In this document: in pieces, positions 46,280-55,346 of the stretch | Position numbering within the stretch: the first letter of the stretch is position 1 | Layout of the letters: each line of letters starts with the position of its first letter | Assembly (NCBI GenBank): GCA_963798435.1 | Contig: CAWCTF010000001.1 | Location: forward strand, 372,001-436,000 | DNA from: JALHST01 sp963798435 | Lineage (GTDB): Bacteria; Bacteroidota; Bacteroidia; Flavobacteriales; Flavobacteriaceae | Length of the DNA stretch: 64,000 nucleotides | Direction: 5' to 3' | Program-made: the position numbers and the translations under genes | Notes under the pieces: model-generated | Database searches by the model: none | Seen by the model: the letters and a program-made list of their open reading frames with translations, nothing else | Told to the model about the DNA's origin: nothing

Positions 46280-47940
46280 GAAAGGGAATGGCATCCGTAT
46301 TAAAAGCAGTTCTTGTGCTCGTGCTGGTCAACGTACTGGCTACTTTTTTGTATCGTCGGTTCGATATGACGGAAGACCATCGCTATACATTATCCCAAGC
46401 GGCAATCAATACCGTTACGAAATTCAAGAACCCTGTAATCATCGATGTACTTTTAGATGGCAACCTACCGCAGGAATTTGCCAAACTAAAAACCGAAACG
46501 CGGCTTTTATTGGAAGAATTTCAGTCTAAAAACAAGAACATAAAATTCAGTTTTACAGATCCTTTACAAGGGGTCGAACAAATCGACGGGGCGATTACCG
46601 ATTTACAGTCATTAGGCCTCACCCCGACCCGCGTTACCGTCGAAGACGAGAGCAAGGTTTCCCAGGAAATCGTTTTTCCGTGGGCCATGGTCAACTTTAA
46701 TAAGAAGACCGTAAAAGTACCCTTACTTAAGAACAAGCTCGGAGCAACCACCGAAGAACGCGTGAATAATTCGGTGCAAGGTCTTGAATATGCCTTTGCC
46801 GATGCCTTTACCAAATTGGGTATCACCGAAAAAAAGCGAATTGCGGTCATCAAAGGGAATGGGGAATTAGACGATATTTATATAGCCGACCTACTTACCA
46901 CCCTACGTGAATATTATAATATTGGGGCGATTACCTTAGACTCGGTCGCGACGAATCCGCAAAAAGTGTTAGACCAACTCGAAGGTTTTGATCTGGCACT
47001 CATCGCAAAGCCGACCACACCCTTTTCGGATGCCGAAAAGTATGTTATGGACCAATACATTATAAACGGTGGAAAATCGGCGTGGTTGATAGACCAGGTA
47101 AATATTGAATTGGATAGTCTCTTTAATGATACGGGAAGTAGCATGGCTTTTCCTTTGGATCTCAATCTGACCGATTTTTTCTTCAAATATGGCATCCGTA
47201 TCAATCCGACTTTGATTACCGACATGTATTTCACCCAGATCGTTTTGGCGACTGGGGAAGGTCAAGGTTCAGCGTATAATCCGGTGCCTTGGTTGTATAA
47301 CCCCATGGTTTTTTCAAAAAATGATCACCCGATCAATAATAACCTGGAAGCCATCCGGTTTCAGTTTGCGAGCGCTATTGATACCTTAAAAAACAAAAAT
47401 AAAAAGACCATCCTACTTCAAAGCTCACCCCTTTCAAAAACAGAGGGCACGCCGAAACAGATCGGTCTTGATCTCATTAATACGCCTCCACAGAAAGAAT
47501 TGTTCAACAATGGCAATCAGCCCTTAGCCGTCTTGATCGAAGGAGATTTTATTTCGGCCTATTCGAACCGTGTCAAACCAATAAAACTCACAAAAGATAG
47601 TGAGCAGGGGAAGTCAAACAAAATGCTGGTCGTCTCCGATGGGGATATCATCAAGAACCAAATTCGAAATGGTCGGCCCTTGGAGTTGGGCTATGATAAA
47701 TGGACGAATAATTTTTATGGGAATAAGGAATTCCTCTTAAATGCGATCAATTACCTGCTTGATGACACCGGACTTATAAACATTCGTACAAAACAAGTAC
47801 ATATTCCATTTCTGGATGCCGACAAGATACGCCAGGAAAAAACCCAATGGCAGTTAATAAATATAGGTCTACCATTGCTTTTGACCTTGGTTATTGGCTT
47901 GCTATTCAACTATTTTCGAAAACGGAAATATGGCAGGTAA
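46276..47940 (+). CDS. gldG: Gliding motility ABC transporter component GldG
   Basis: A 554-residue protein with a transmembrane helix near the N-terminus and another before the final RKRKYGR tail. TLSQAAINTVTKFKNPVIID follows the first helix. The large periplasmic domain resembles the ABC_transp_aux type (for example GFDLALIAKPTTPFSDAEKY and GKSAWLIDQVNIELDSL). It is part of the GldAFG transporter linked to gliding and secretion. Translationally coupled to gldF. Confidence 0.95.
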   Translation: MRKGMASVLKAVLVLVLVNVLATFLYRRFDMTEDHRYTLSQAAINTVTKFKNPVIIDVLLDGNLPQEFAKLKTETRLLLEEFQSKNKNIKFSFTDPLQGVEQIDGAITDLQSLGLTPTRVTVEDESKVSQEIVFPWAMVNFNKKTVKVPLLKNKLGATTEERVNNSVQGLEYAFADAFTKLGITEKKRIAVIKGNGELDDIYIADLLTTLREYYNIGAITLDSVATNPQKVLDQLEGFDLALIAKPTTPFSDAEKYVMDQYIINGGKSAWLIDQVNIELDSLFNDTGSSMAFPLDLNLTDFFFKYGIRINPTLITDMYFTQIVLATGEGQGSAYNPVPWLYNPMVFSKNDHPINNNLEAIRFQFASAIDTLKNKNKKTILLQSSPLSKTEGTPKQIGLDLINTPPQKELFNNGNQPLAVLIEGDFISAYSNRVKPIKLTKDSEQGKSNKMLVVSDGDIIKNQIRNGRPLELGYDKWTNNFYGNKEFLLNAINYLLDDTGLINIRTKQVHIPFLDADKIRQEKTQWQLINIGLPLLLTLVIGLLFNYFRKRKYGR

Positions 47941-47979
47941 CTGTTAATAAGTTTGTTTCGGTAAAAAGGACATTTAAAA

Positions 47980-47987
47980 TATCTTTG
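47980..47987 (+). promoter_or_regulatory. candidate dnaN promoter (-7 element)
   Basis: TATCTTTG fits TAnnTTTG. A TTTC/TTTG pair lies 20-24 bases upstream. It is just after the gldG stop and 228 bases before dnaN, giving a long leader. Confidence 0.4.
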
Positions 47988-48215
47988 TTTGATTGCGAAA
48001 GCCAGATTTTATTAAGGGAGGCGCCTTTTAACTGCTTTCGTTTATCGCCTGGATCATACAAATAATACGTAGCAAAAAAAACCATTATTAGTAGTGCGAA
48101 TACCGAATAACGACAAAATGGTTCATAAATTCCTTTAAAAATAGAGTTTGCGAGGTACAAAGGGTTAACTACCCGCAGGTACAATTGAATTTAATACAAG
48201 AAATAGCAATACAGC

Positions 48216-49334
48216 ATGAAGTTCATAGTTTCCAGCACATACTTATTAAAACAATTGCAAGTTTTAGGAGGGGTTATCAACAATAGCAATACCCTACCGA
48301 TTTTGGATAATTTTTTATTCGATCTCAAAAAAGGCAAACTAATGGTTTCTGCATCGGATCTTGAAACCACTATGAGTACCGAACTCAAGGTCGATTCAAA
48401 GGACGAAGGTGTGATTGCCGTGCCCGCTAGATTACTTTTAGAAACCTTGAAGACATTTCCAGAGCAACCGTTGACCTTTGTAGTAGAAGACAATAATACG
48501 GTTGAGATAAGCTCAAACTACGGTAAATATGCCTTGGCATACGCAGACGGTGCCGAATTCCCTAAAGCGGTCGAATTGGCCAATCCGAGCACTACCACCA
48601 TTTTGGGCGATATTTTGGCCACCGCGATCAACAAGACCATTTTCGCGGCTGGCAATGACGACTTGCGACCCGTCATGAGTGGGGTGTTTTTTCAGTTCTC
48701 CCCAGAAAATTTAACCTTTGTCGCAACCGATGCACACAAATTGGTGAAGTATCAACGCACCGATGTTACTGCCACCCAGGTGGCCGAATTTATCATGCCA
48801 AAAAAGCCATTGACATTGTTGAAAAGTATTTTGGCGGGTAGTGAATCAGAAGTGACCATTGAATATAATGATAGCAATGCCAAATTCAGTTTTGACAATT
48901 CTGAGTTGATCTGTAGATTGATCGATGGAAAATACCCGAACTACGAGGCGGTGATCCCAAAGGAAAATCCAAATAAACTCTCTATTTCCAGGAACCAGTT
49001 TTTAAGCTCGGTCAAAAGGGTCTCTATATTCTCAAATAAAACTACGCACCAGATTCGACTAAAAATCGCCGGTGCCGAATTGAACATTTCGGCAGAAGAC
49101 ATCGATTACAGTAACAAAGCCGAAGAACGGTTGACCTGTTCCTACCAAGGGGATGATATGCAAATCGGTTTCAATTCCCGATTCCTGACCGAAATGCTGA
49201 ACAATTTGAATTCAGAAGACGTCGCTTTGGAAATGAGCCTGCCCAACCGTGCTGGAATCCTTACCCCAATGGATGGTCTTGATCCTGGAGAGCATGTGGT
49301 CATGTTGGTGATGCCTGTCATGTTGAACAATTGA
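48216..49334 (+). CDS. dnaN: DNA polymerase III beta sliding clamp
   Basis: A 372-residue clamp. The first domain begins MKFIVSSTYLLKQLQVLGGV; LPILDNFLFDLKKGKLMVSA and DLRPVMSGVFFQ mark the three-domain repeat. The C-terminus ends in PMDGLDPGEHVVMLVMPVML, as in Bacteroidota DnaN. It holds polymerase III on DNA. Located downstream of gldFG, as in other Flavobacteriaceae. Confidence 0.98.
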   Translation: MKFIVSSTYLLKQLQVLGGVINNSNTLPILDNFLFDLKKGKLMVSASDLETTMSTELKVDSKDEGVIAVPARLLLETLKTFPEQPLTFVVEDNNTVEISSNYGKYALAYADGAEFPKAVELANPSTTTILGDILATAINKTIFAAGNDDLRPVMSGVFFQFSPENLTFVATDAHKLVKYQRTDVTATQVAEFIMPKKPLTLLKSILAGSESEVTIEYNDSNAKFSFDNSELICRLIDGKYPNYEAVIPKENPNKLSISRNQFLSSVKRVSIFSNKTTHQIRLKIAGAELNISAEDIDYSNKAEERLTCSYQGDDMQIGFNSRFLTEMLNNLNSEDVALEMSLPNRAGILTPMDGLDPGEHVVMLVMPVMLNN

Positions 49335-49351
49335 TACATACTACTTAAAAT

Positions 49352-49390
49352 AAAAATCGCCCCGATAGCAACTATCGGGGCGATTTTTTT
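49352..49390 (+). terminator. bidirectional intrinsic terminator after dnaN
   Basis: A perfect stem of 17 bases, AAAAATCGCCCCGATAG (49352-49368) with its complement at 49372-49388, and a three-base loop, followed by further T. It separates dnaN from a convergent gene and can stop both. Confidence 0.92.
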
Positions 49391-49401
49391 AGGGTAGTTT
49401 T

Positions 49402-49767
49402 TTAAGAAATAAAGCGAATGGTCATAATATAGCTCGGGGATTCCCCATTCGATGCCCGAACAGCATTTACGATCGGCATGACAACGCTAAGAATTCCCAC
49501 AAAAATCAAGGTCAAAATTCCTAAGCCCAGCAAAAGAATGGCTGGGATACTTAAAATGCCAAATAAGATCATACTTAATTGAAAATTGATGATTGCCTTA
49601 CCATGTTCATCCATACCGGCAACGCCATTTTTATTGGCCAACCATACGACCAACGGAACAATGAGTCCGCCAAAACCGGTAAAAAAGTTTAGCAATTGCG
49701 ATAAATGGGTCAAAGCCAATAACTGGTTATCTGTGCGTAATGTTGCGTCTTGATTGATGATTTCCAT
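49402..49767 (-). CDS. DUF4870 membrane protein
   Basis: A 121-residue protein with three membrane helices. The order ALTHLSQLLNFFTGFGGLIV, PLVVWLANKNG, a loop with HGKAIINFQLSMILF and a final long helix is the DUF4870 (Tic20-like) pattern. ATG 49767 is preferred over a TTG at 49797. Its function is unknown. Confidence 0.88.
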   Translation of the reverse strand: MEIINQDATLRTDNQLLALTHLSQLLNFFTGFGGLIVPLVVWLANKNGVAGMDEHGKAIINFQLSMILFGILSIPAILLLGLGILTLIFVGILSVVMPIVNAVRASNGESPSYIMTIRFIS

Positions 49768-49856
49768 TTTTTGATTGATTATGGGTTTTACTACCAATAA
49801 GACGCGTTGATGGAGATTTTGTTACACTATTCTCGAAAATTTACAGGGTTTGGCGC

Positions 49857-50312
49857 CTACTGTTTCCTTTGCATTTTTGCCAATTGTTCTTTATCCCTTA
49901 GAACATTCAACTTCATTTTGTCGATGTCTTGCCGCATTTCCAGTTCGTCAATGGGCGAGAGTTTCCCCTTAACCTTATTTTTGGAAAATTTGGCCTCTAT
50001 TTTCGCGATTTTTTGCTCATCACGTTCAATCGATTTCATTTTCTTATTGATGGCCTTCGACTTTTGCTCTCGCTTCTTGATTTCCCTATCGGCTCGCTTT
50101 TTCGATTTTTCGGCTTTCTTTTGGGCTTTTTCAGCCTTTTTTAGTGCCTTATCGGCTTTTTTTTGGGCTTCTACATTTGCTATCACTTCATTCGTTTCCG
50201 CAATGGCTGCCTGGCTGACGGCCGCAGAATCTTGAGCCTGAACGGTCTCCTGGGCATAGGATGCATTGCCAAGAACGAATAGGACAGTGAGGGTTATTAG
50301 TAATTTTTTCAT
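49857..50312 (-). CDS. Exported Lys-rich coiled-coil protein
   Basis: A 151-residue protein with a signal peptide (about 1-21, ending SYAQE) followed by a very Lys- and Ala-rich coiled-coil (KKADKALKKAEKAQKKAEKS and continuing to about residue 110) and a charged C-terminal helix. I recognise no family. The basic coiled-coil suggests binding to nucleic acid, cell wall or an acidic partner, but that is inference. It lies 90 bases upstream of the DUF4870 gene on the same strand. Confidence 0.75.
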   Translation of the reverse strand: MKKLLITLTVLFVLGNASYAQETVQAQDSAAVSQAAIAETNEVIANVEAQKKADKALKKAEKAQKKAEKSKKRADREIKKREQKSKAINKKMKSIERDEQKIAKIEAKFSKNKVKGKLSPIDELEMRQDIDKMKLNVLRDKEQLAKMQRKQ

Positions 50313-50437
50313 AGTAAATCTTTATTTTTTTGGTGCCTTCGAAGATACGAAATATGCGGCATCTGCCCTATGGAATAATCCATTTTCCGAAGCTATGACC
50401 ACTTTCCTTCGATGCCCATCCTCTCCCTCTTTTTAGT

Positions 50438-50445
50438 TATTTTTG
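50438..50445 (+). promoter_or_regulatory. candidate mnmE promoter (-7 element)
   Basis: TATTTTTG fits TAnnTTTG and lies 18 bases before the mnmE ATG, implying a short leader. No good -33 TTG is seen. Confidence 0.35.
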
Positions 50446-50463
50446 CATAGAAATTGTGAGATA

Positions 50464-51861
50464 ATGATACGGAATGATACCATAATTGCCCTGGCAACGC
50501 CTTCAGGGGCCGGCGCAATAGCCATAATAAGGTTATCGGGGGCTTCGGCCATCGAATTGGCCGATCGCTTTTATACCTCGACAGGCCATAAGCATCTTTC
50601 CGAACAAAAAAGTCATACCGTTCATTTAGGGAACGTGGTCGAGGGGGCAAAGATATTCGATGAGGCGTTATTTACGATTTTCAAAGGCCCACATTCCTAT
50701 ACTGGCGAGAATGTGGTAGAGATTTCGTGTCATGGTTCACCTTATATTCAACAACAGATCATTCAATTATTCCTAAGGAGTGGTTGCCGAATGGCCGATG
50801 CCGGGGAATTTACCTTACGGGCCTTTTTGAACGGAAAGTTCGACTTGAGCCAAGCCGAAGCCGTTTCGGATTTGATCGCCGCCGAAAATGAGGCAAGCCA
50901 TCAGATCGCCCTACAACAAATGCGTGGGGGGTTTAGCAATGAAATAAAGAGATTGCGTGATGAACTTTTGCAGTTTGCGTCCCTGATCGAGCTCGAGCTT
51001 GATTTTTCGGAAGAGGATGTCGCGTTTGCAGACCGGGAACAATTTCAGGAATTTTTAATTAAGATAGAAAAAGTGCTCAAAGGGCTAATCGCCTCGTTTG
51101 CCGTTGGGAACGTGTTAAAAAATGGTATCCCAGTTGCGATCATCGGGGAGCCAAACGTGGGAAAATCGACCCTATTGAACACCTTGTTAAACGAAGAGCG
51201 CGCCATTGTCTCTGAAATTGCAGGAACTACCAGGGATAGCATAGAAGATGAAATAACCATCGGGGGCATCGGATTTCGATTTATCGATACGGCAGGGATA
51301 CGCGATACTGAAGATATCATCGAAGGCATGGGCATTCAACGGACCTTTTTGAAAATTGAAAATGCCCGGTTGGTGTTGTATATGATCGATGGAACTTCGT
51401 TGATCAAAGAACCCAAGGAAATGGAGCGGATAAAAGACGAATTGGAAAAAATACGTACAAAATTTCCAGACAAACCACTTATTACCTTGATCAATAAGGT
51501 AGATACGTTGACCATAGAACAGCAAAAAAATATCAAAAAACACTTTAAGGAAGTATATTTAATTGCCGCTAAATCAGGTTTTGGCATAGAAAACCTAAAC
51601 GCCACCCTATTGGAGTTGGTCAAAATCGGCACGCTCAATGCGAGTGGAGCGATTGTTTCCAATTCACGGCATTACGATTCCCTGCTAAAAGCCTTGACCG
51701 CTATTGAACAGGTCAAAGTTGGGATGATCGAAGACCTTCCGAGCGACCTTTTGGCAATCGATGTAAAGGATGCCTTGTACCATCTTGGGGAAATTACCGG
51801 GGAAGTAACCAATGACGAGCTTTTAGGGAATATTTTTTCCAATTTCTGCATCGGAAAATAA
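50464..51861 (+). CDS. mnmE: tRNA modification GTPase MnmE
   Basis: A 465-residue GTPase that, with MnmG, makes the wobble-uridine modification of some tRNAs. ATG 50464 is used; an upstream TTG overlaps the promoter. Domains: an N-terminal tetrahydrofolate-binding domain (1-120, IALATPSGAGAIAIIRLSG), a helical domain, and a G domain with GEPNVGKS (228-235), GTTRD (254-258), DTAG (275-278) and NKVD. The C-terminus FCIGK is the conserved CxGK end. Integrase remnants begin soon after the stop. Confidence 0.98.
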   Translation: MIRNDTIIALATPSGAGAIAIIRLSGASAIELADRFYTSTGHKHLSEQKSHTVHLGNVVEGAKIFDEALFTIFKGPHSYTGENVVEISCHGSPYIQQQIIQLFLRSGCRMADAGEFTLRAFLNGKFDLSQAEAVSDLIAAENEASHQIALQQMRGGFSNEIKRLRDELLQFASLIELELDFSEEDVAFADREQFQEFLIKIEKVLKGLIASFAVGNVLKNGIPVAIIGEPNVGKSTLLNTLLNEERAIVSEIAGTTRDSIEDEITIGGIGFRFIDTAGIRDTEDIIEGMGIQRTFLKIENARLVLYMIDGTSLIKEPKEMERIKDELEKIRTKFPDKPLITLINKVDTLTIEQQKNIKKHFKEVYLIAAKSGFGIENLNATLLELVKIGTLNASGAIVSNSRHYDSLLKALTAIEQVKVGMIEDLPSDLLAIDVKDALYHLGEITGEVTNDELLGNIFSNFCIGK

Positions 51862-51982
51862 ATAAGTATTTTATTTGGTTTCAAATTGGCTTAAATGGTT
51901 ACATATCAATGAGATATTGAAATGCTTTTTTGTTTTCCCTTTCCCTTAATCTTTATTCTCTTACGTTTATTTCACGTCGATT

Positions 51983-52121
51983 ATGAAAATAAGTTCCAAT
52001 GGCACGAAGATTAAAAACGGAAAACTTAGTCTCTTTTTAGAATTCTATAAAGGACATTACAGAGCCAATAAAGGTGAACCCCACAACTTCTGAAATTGCA
52101 TGAGAACAGGCACGCTGGAGA
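51983..52121 (+). pseudogene. tyrosine-recombinase N-terminal remnant
   Basis: ATG 51983 opens KISSNGTKIKNGKLSLFLEF and YKGHYRANKGE, matching the arm-binding N-terminus of Bacteroidota tyrosine recombinases. TGA at 52091 ends it; a shifted frame then reads LLKLHEN, as expected for the next strand. The middle of the gene is missing: the C-terminal part appears at 53071 beyond the ridA and GNAT genes. A decayed integrase immediately downstream of mnmE. Confidence 0.55.
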
Positions 52122-52165
52122 ATAATTTTGGTGTAATATTGATCGAATGGGCAAACTAAAAAACT

Positions 52166-52591
52166 ATGCAGAAGCAATACATCAACCCTGAACACCTACT
52201 AGATTGGAGCGGCATGTTCACCCAAGTAATCGTTGTTGAACGCCATGGGTTGAAATTTATTCATATTTCTGGGCAAGTGGGGGTTGACAAACACAAGAAA
52301 TTAAAAGGAAGTGGCAGTTTTCAGGAACAAACCCGCCAGTCATTGGCAAACCTGCAAACGGCCTTGACCAGTGGAGGGGCAATAGCTCAGGATGTAGTTA
52401 AGCTGGTGATTTATATAGTGAATTACCGGTACGAACAAGCCGCCATCATTCAGGAAGAGCTGCTTAGGGTTTTTCCCCCAGGTCAATTACCCGCCTTATC
52501 ACTTATCGGCGTCGCGGCCCTGGCCGAAGAGCGGTTTTTGATTGAAATTGAGGCGGAGGCGATAGCCAATAGCGATCAATCTATAATCTGA
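52166..52591 (+). CDS. RidA family protein
   Basis: A 141-residue protein of the RidA/YjgF/UK114 family. GLKFIHISGQVGVDKHKKLK, then SFQEQTRQSLANLQTALTSG and LPALSLIGVAALAEERFLIE are the standard strands and helix. The conserved Arg of deaminating RidA enzymes (usually in a V.R..CF-like motif) is not clear, so true 2-iminoacid deaminase activity is uncertain. It sits between two integrase remnants and 16 bases before a GNAT gene. Confidence 0.88.
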   Translation: MQKQYINPEHLLDWSGMFTQVIVVERHGLKFIHISGQVGVDKHKKLKGSGSFQEQTRQSLANLQTALTSGGAIAQDVVKLVIYIVNYRYEQAAIIQEELLRVFPPGQLPALSLIGVAALAEERFLIEIEAEAIANSDQSII

Positions 52592-52606
52592 ATTTTACAA
52601 TATATC

Positions 52607-53056
52607 ATGGTATTGATACCGATTAAGAAAACCATAGCAGAAAATCAGGAATTTATCGATAATCCTGACTGTAAGGATACTATTTACATGACCTTGGACT
52701 ACTATAAAAAAGTCGGGTTCAGCCCCCCTTGGATAGGCTACTATGTGTCAGATGGCAGGCAACTGATCGCTGCGGCTGGCTTTAAGGGAAAACCCGTGAA
52801 CGGGCAAGTGGAAATTGCCTACGCCACAATGGAAACGTACAGACAAAAAGGTGTCGGTACCCAGGTGTGCAGAATGTTAGTGGAACTGGCCTTAAAAACA
52901 GACCCCTCGGTCATCGTTACAGCAAGGACATTGCCAGAGAAAAATTACTCCACAAGAATTCTTGAAAAGAACAACTTCGCCTTGTTGGGGATTGTTATGG
53001 ATCCGGAAGATGGAGAGGTCTGGGAATGGAAATATGATAAACCGCCATTGAATTAG
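52607..53056 (+). CDS. GNAT family N-acetyltransferase
   Basis: A 149-residue acetyltransferase. The acetyl-CoA-binding region is YRQKGVGTQVCRMLVELAL (about 84-102, Q/RxxGxG/A pattern), followed by NYSTRILEKNNFALLG. It would acetylate a small molecule or protein; the acceptor is unknown. It forms an operon with ridA. Confidence 0.88.
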   Translation: MVLIPIKKTIAENQEFIDNPDCKDTIYMTLDYYKKVGFSPPWIGYYVSDGRQLIAAAGFKGKPVNGQVEIAYATMETYRQKGVGTQVCRMLVELALKTDPSVIVTARTLPEKNYSTRILEKNNFALLGIVMDPEDGEVWEWKYDKPPLN

Positions 53057-53070
53057 AGAGAAAACATTAT

Positions 53071-53415
53071 GGAGATGGCCTGGAACACCTGTTTATATCT
53101 GAACAATCAAGGGCCTTACTTGGAAAAAGAACCAATGAGGGCGACCGAGTTTTTAGAGGTCTTAAGTATGGAGCAGTCTATAATACCGAGATTCTTAGAG
53201 GGTGTATGAAGGCAGGGATCACAAAGCATATTACATTCCATAGTGCACGGCACACTAATGCCGTTTTATTACTAGAAAACGGAGCGGATATCTACACAGT
53301 TTCAAAACGCTTGGGGCATCGTGAAATGCGTACCACGGAAATCTACACGTAAATTATTGACGAAAAAATGAAGGAGGCTGCAAATTTGATTCCTGAGTTA
53401 AATCTGGATTTTTAA
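53071..53415 (+). pseudogene. tyrosine-recombinase C-terminal remnant
   Basis: A frame without its own start reads HLFISEQSRALLGKR, then GITKHITFHSARHTNAVLLL and LGHREMRTTEIYT, that is, the HxxR, LGH and nucleophile-Tyr motifs of the catalytic domain. TAA at 53350 interrupts it directly after the Tyr-Thr, and the frame continues IIDEKMKEAANLIPELNLDF to a stop at 53415. Only the last third of an integrase is left, on the strand of mnmE and upstream of the fructan locus. It is non-functional. Confidence 0.82.
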
Positions 53416-53551
53416 TATAAATGAGTTCCATAAAAGGTTAATTAACGAAACTATTAAAAGAAACCACGAATGGGACACCCTGGGAATAAGCCTTGTGATT
53501 TTATAAAGTAGTCCCGTTAAACGGCCGTTTTATGGTGCACTATTTTACAGT

Positions 53552-54442
53552 TCAAGGGGTCATAAAATTGGCAATATCTTGTTCTGTCAAAATAGGATTA
53601 GCTCCTTCTTTTTTAGCGACCATAGCACCAATTGCGCAACCAAAATTGATAGCTTCCTGTGGTCCTTCATCATTCAAAAGCTTATAAAGTAGGGATGCTA
53701 AGAAAGAATCTCCTGACCCAACCGTATCCAATACCTTAATACGGTAGCCGCTATTATAGTAAAATTTTTCGTTGTGGTACAGAACGGCACCATATGCTCC
53801 CTTGGTGACACAAATTGTATCTGTTTTTGTTTTCCTTGAAAGAAATAGGATGTTCTGTTCCATAGAATAATATTTAGAACCAAGTCCTTCCGCTATTTCA
53901 TACAGCTCGTCATCATTGAATTTTATAAAATTTGCCTCACTCATTAACTTGACCAAAATCTGGTGGGTATAATGTGAAAATCTAAGGTTTGCATCAAAAA
54001 CCTTATACCGGGCATATTTGAGAAGAGATAGTAATGATGCCCTTGATAGCTTATCCCTGCAAACCAAACTGCCAAATACAAAAACATCTGAGGCGCTTAC
54101 CAAATCTTCATTCGCCTTGGACTTTGGAATCTTATCCCATGCAACTGGGTACGCTATATCATAAGATGCCACACCTTTATCATTTAAGACTACATTGACC
54201 TCGCCTGTACGGTATTCTTCTTGGATCAGAATACCGTCAACATTAATTTCAGAATTTTTAAGATACTCCATAAGTTCCTTTCCCTTGGAATCATTACCAA
54301 CGCTACTGATCATTGAAACATTTACACCAAAAGACTGTAGCCTTAGTGAAACATTTAAAGGAGCCCCGCCAATTTTTGAGTGCATAGGGAAGTTATCGAA
54401 CAAAACTTCTCCAAAACATACTGCATTTATTTTATTTTTCAT
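53552..54442 (-). CDS. PfkB-family sugar kinase (probable fructokinase)
   Basis: A 296-residue ribokinase/PfkB-type kinase. The signature turn near the start is GGAPLNVSLRLQSFGV, and DTVGSGDSFLASLLYKL is the C-terminal signature with the catalytic Asp and anion hole. With a GH32 enzyme and a sugar porter upstream, fructose is the likely substrate. It is the last gene of the operon-like set, six bases after the HAD gene. Confidence 0.88.
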   Translation of the reverse strand: MKNKINAVCFGEVLFDNFPMHSKIGGAPLNVSLRLQSFGVNVSMISSVGNDSKGKELMEYLKNSEINVDGILIQEEYRTGEVNVVLNDKGVASYDIAYPVAWDKIPKSKANEDLVSASDVFVFGSLVCRDKLSRASLLSLLKYARYKVFDANLRFSHYTHQILVKLMSEANFIKFNDDELYEIAEGLGSKYYSMEQNILFLSRKTKTDTICVTKGAYGAVLYHNEKFYYNSGYRIKVLDTVGSGDSFLASLLYKLLNDEGPQEAINFGCAIGAMVAKKEGANPILTEQDIANFMTP

Positions 54443-54448
54443 CCTGTT

Positions 54449-55228
54449 TTATTGTAAATCCAGGGCCTGTTTAAGATCTAAATGTGCTACAGATTCAATA
54501 ACCAGATCGGGCTTGAATGGAAAATCATCCAAAATATGTTTTTTCGATACTCCTGATAATGTTAGTATCGTTGTGTAGCCCAATTGAACTCCGCCTAGAA
54601 TATCCGTATCCATCGTATCACCGATGATAATAGTTTCCCTTGCCTCCAAACCCAAGGTCTTTCTTGCGGCACGCATCATAACTGGGCTCGGCTTTCCCAC
54701 AGAAAATGCTTTTTTCCCTGTTGCCTCTTCCAGCATTGCAACTATGGCCTTGATGCCCAAATTGGTCCACCCCCTTTTCATAGGCGAGGGATCTAGGTTT
54801 GTAGCTATTAGTTTGGAGCCTGAAAGTATCATATCAACAGCATTGTTGACCATTTCCAATGTAAAATTTCTTCCTTCCCCAACAACAACAAAGTCGGGGT
54901 TTTGATTGACCAAGGTATAGCCTTGTTGATGAAGGCTCGTAATTAACCCTCCTTCTCCTAGCACATATGCGGTTCCTTGGGGTTTCATAAAAGAAAGGAA
55001 CCAAGCGGTAGCCATGGCACTACTGTACACATTTTCTTCCTTGATCTTAATACCCATTTTTGCCACCTTATTTACCGTATCCGACGGGGTGCGCTGACTA
55101 TTGTTGGTCATAAATAAAAAAGGTATGTTTTCTTTTTGAAGATCGGCTATAAATTTGTCAGCCCCCTCTATCATGGTATCACCGCTGTAGATGACACCAT
55201 CCATATCAATTAAAAATCCTTTTTTCAT
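54449..55228 (-). CDS. HAD-IIA (NagD-like) phosphatase
   Basis: A 259-residue HAD hydrolase. LIDMDGVIYSGDTMIEGADK holds the nucleophile Asp and acid Asp, MTNNSQRTPSDT the second motif, and IIIGDTMDTDILGGVQLGYT the fourth. The cap is of the IIA type. ATG 55228 is preferred over 55252. Such enzymes remove phosphate from nucleotides or sugar phosphates. A gene of this kind in a fructan locus is uncommon and may control the sugar-phosphate pool. It follows a terminator after susD. Confidence 0.9.
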   Translation of the reverse strand: MKKGFLIDMDGVIYSGDTMIEGADKFIADLQKENIPFLFMTNNSQRTPSDTVNKVAKMGIKIKEENVYSSAMATAWFLSFMKPQGTAYVLGEGGLITSLHQQGYTLVNQNPDFVVVGEGRNFTLEMVNNAVDMILSGSKLIATNLDPSPMKRGWTNLGIKAIVAMLEEATGKKAFSVGKPSPVMMRAARKTLGLEARETIIIGDTMDTDILGGVQLGYTTILTLSGVSKKHILDDFPFKPDLVIESVAHLDLKQALDLQ

Positions 55229-55262
55229 AATTGTATTTATTAGTGTTCCCAAGAAATCGATT

Positions 55263-55295
55263 AAAAAAGCACGGAAAACAACCCCCGTGCTTTTA
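55263..55295 (-). terminator. terminator between SusD and HAD genes
   Basis: On the minus strand the stem AAAAGCACGG with CCGTGCTTTT is perfect (10 bases) around a ten-base loop and is followed by TTAA. It lies 50 bases after the susD stop. It would end most transcripts after susD and reduce expression of the HAD and kinase genes, or separate them. Confidence 0.8.
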
Positions 55296-55346
55296 AAAAC
55301 TAACTCAAACTAACTCAGATTACTGAATTATCTTTAATTGGAAATG

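Noticed and set aside
49807..50235. 142-codon plus-strand frame rich in Phe, Ser and Leu
   Set aside because: It mirrors the Lys/Ala-rich coiled-coil gene on the other strand.
53517..53531. Palindrome AAACGGCCGTTT near the right end of the integrase remnant
   Set aside because: A 12-base perfect palindrome can be a weak terminator or chance; no repeat partner was found that would make it an attachment site.
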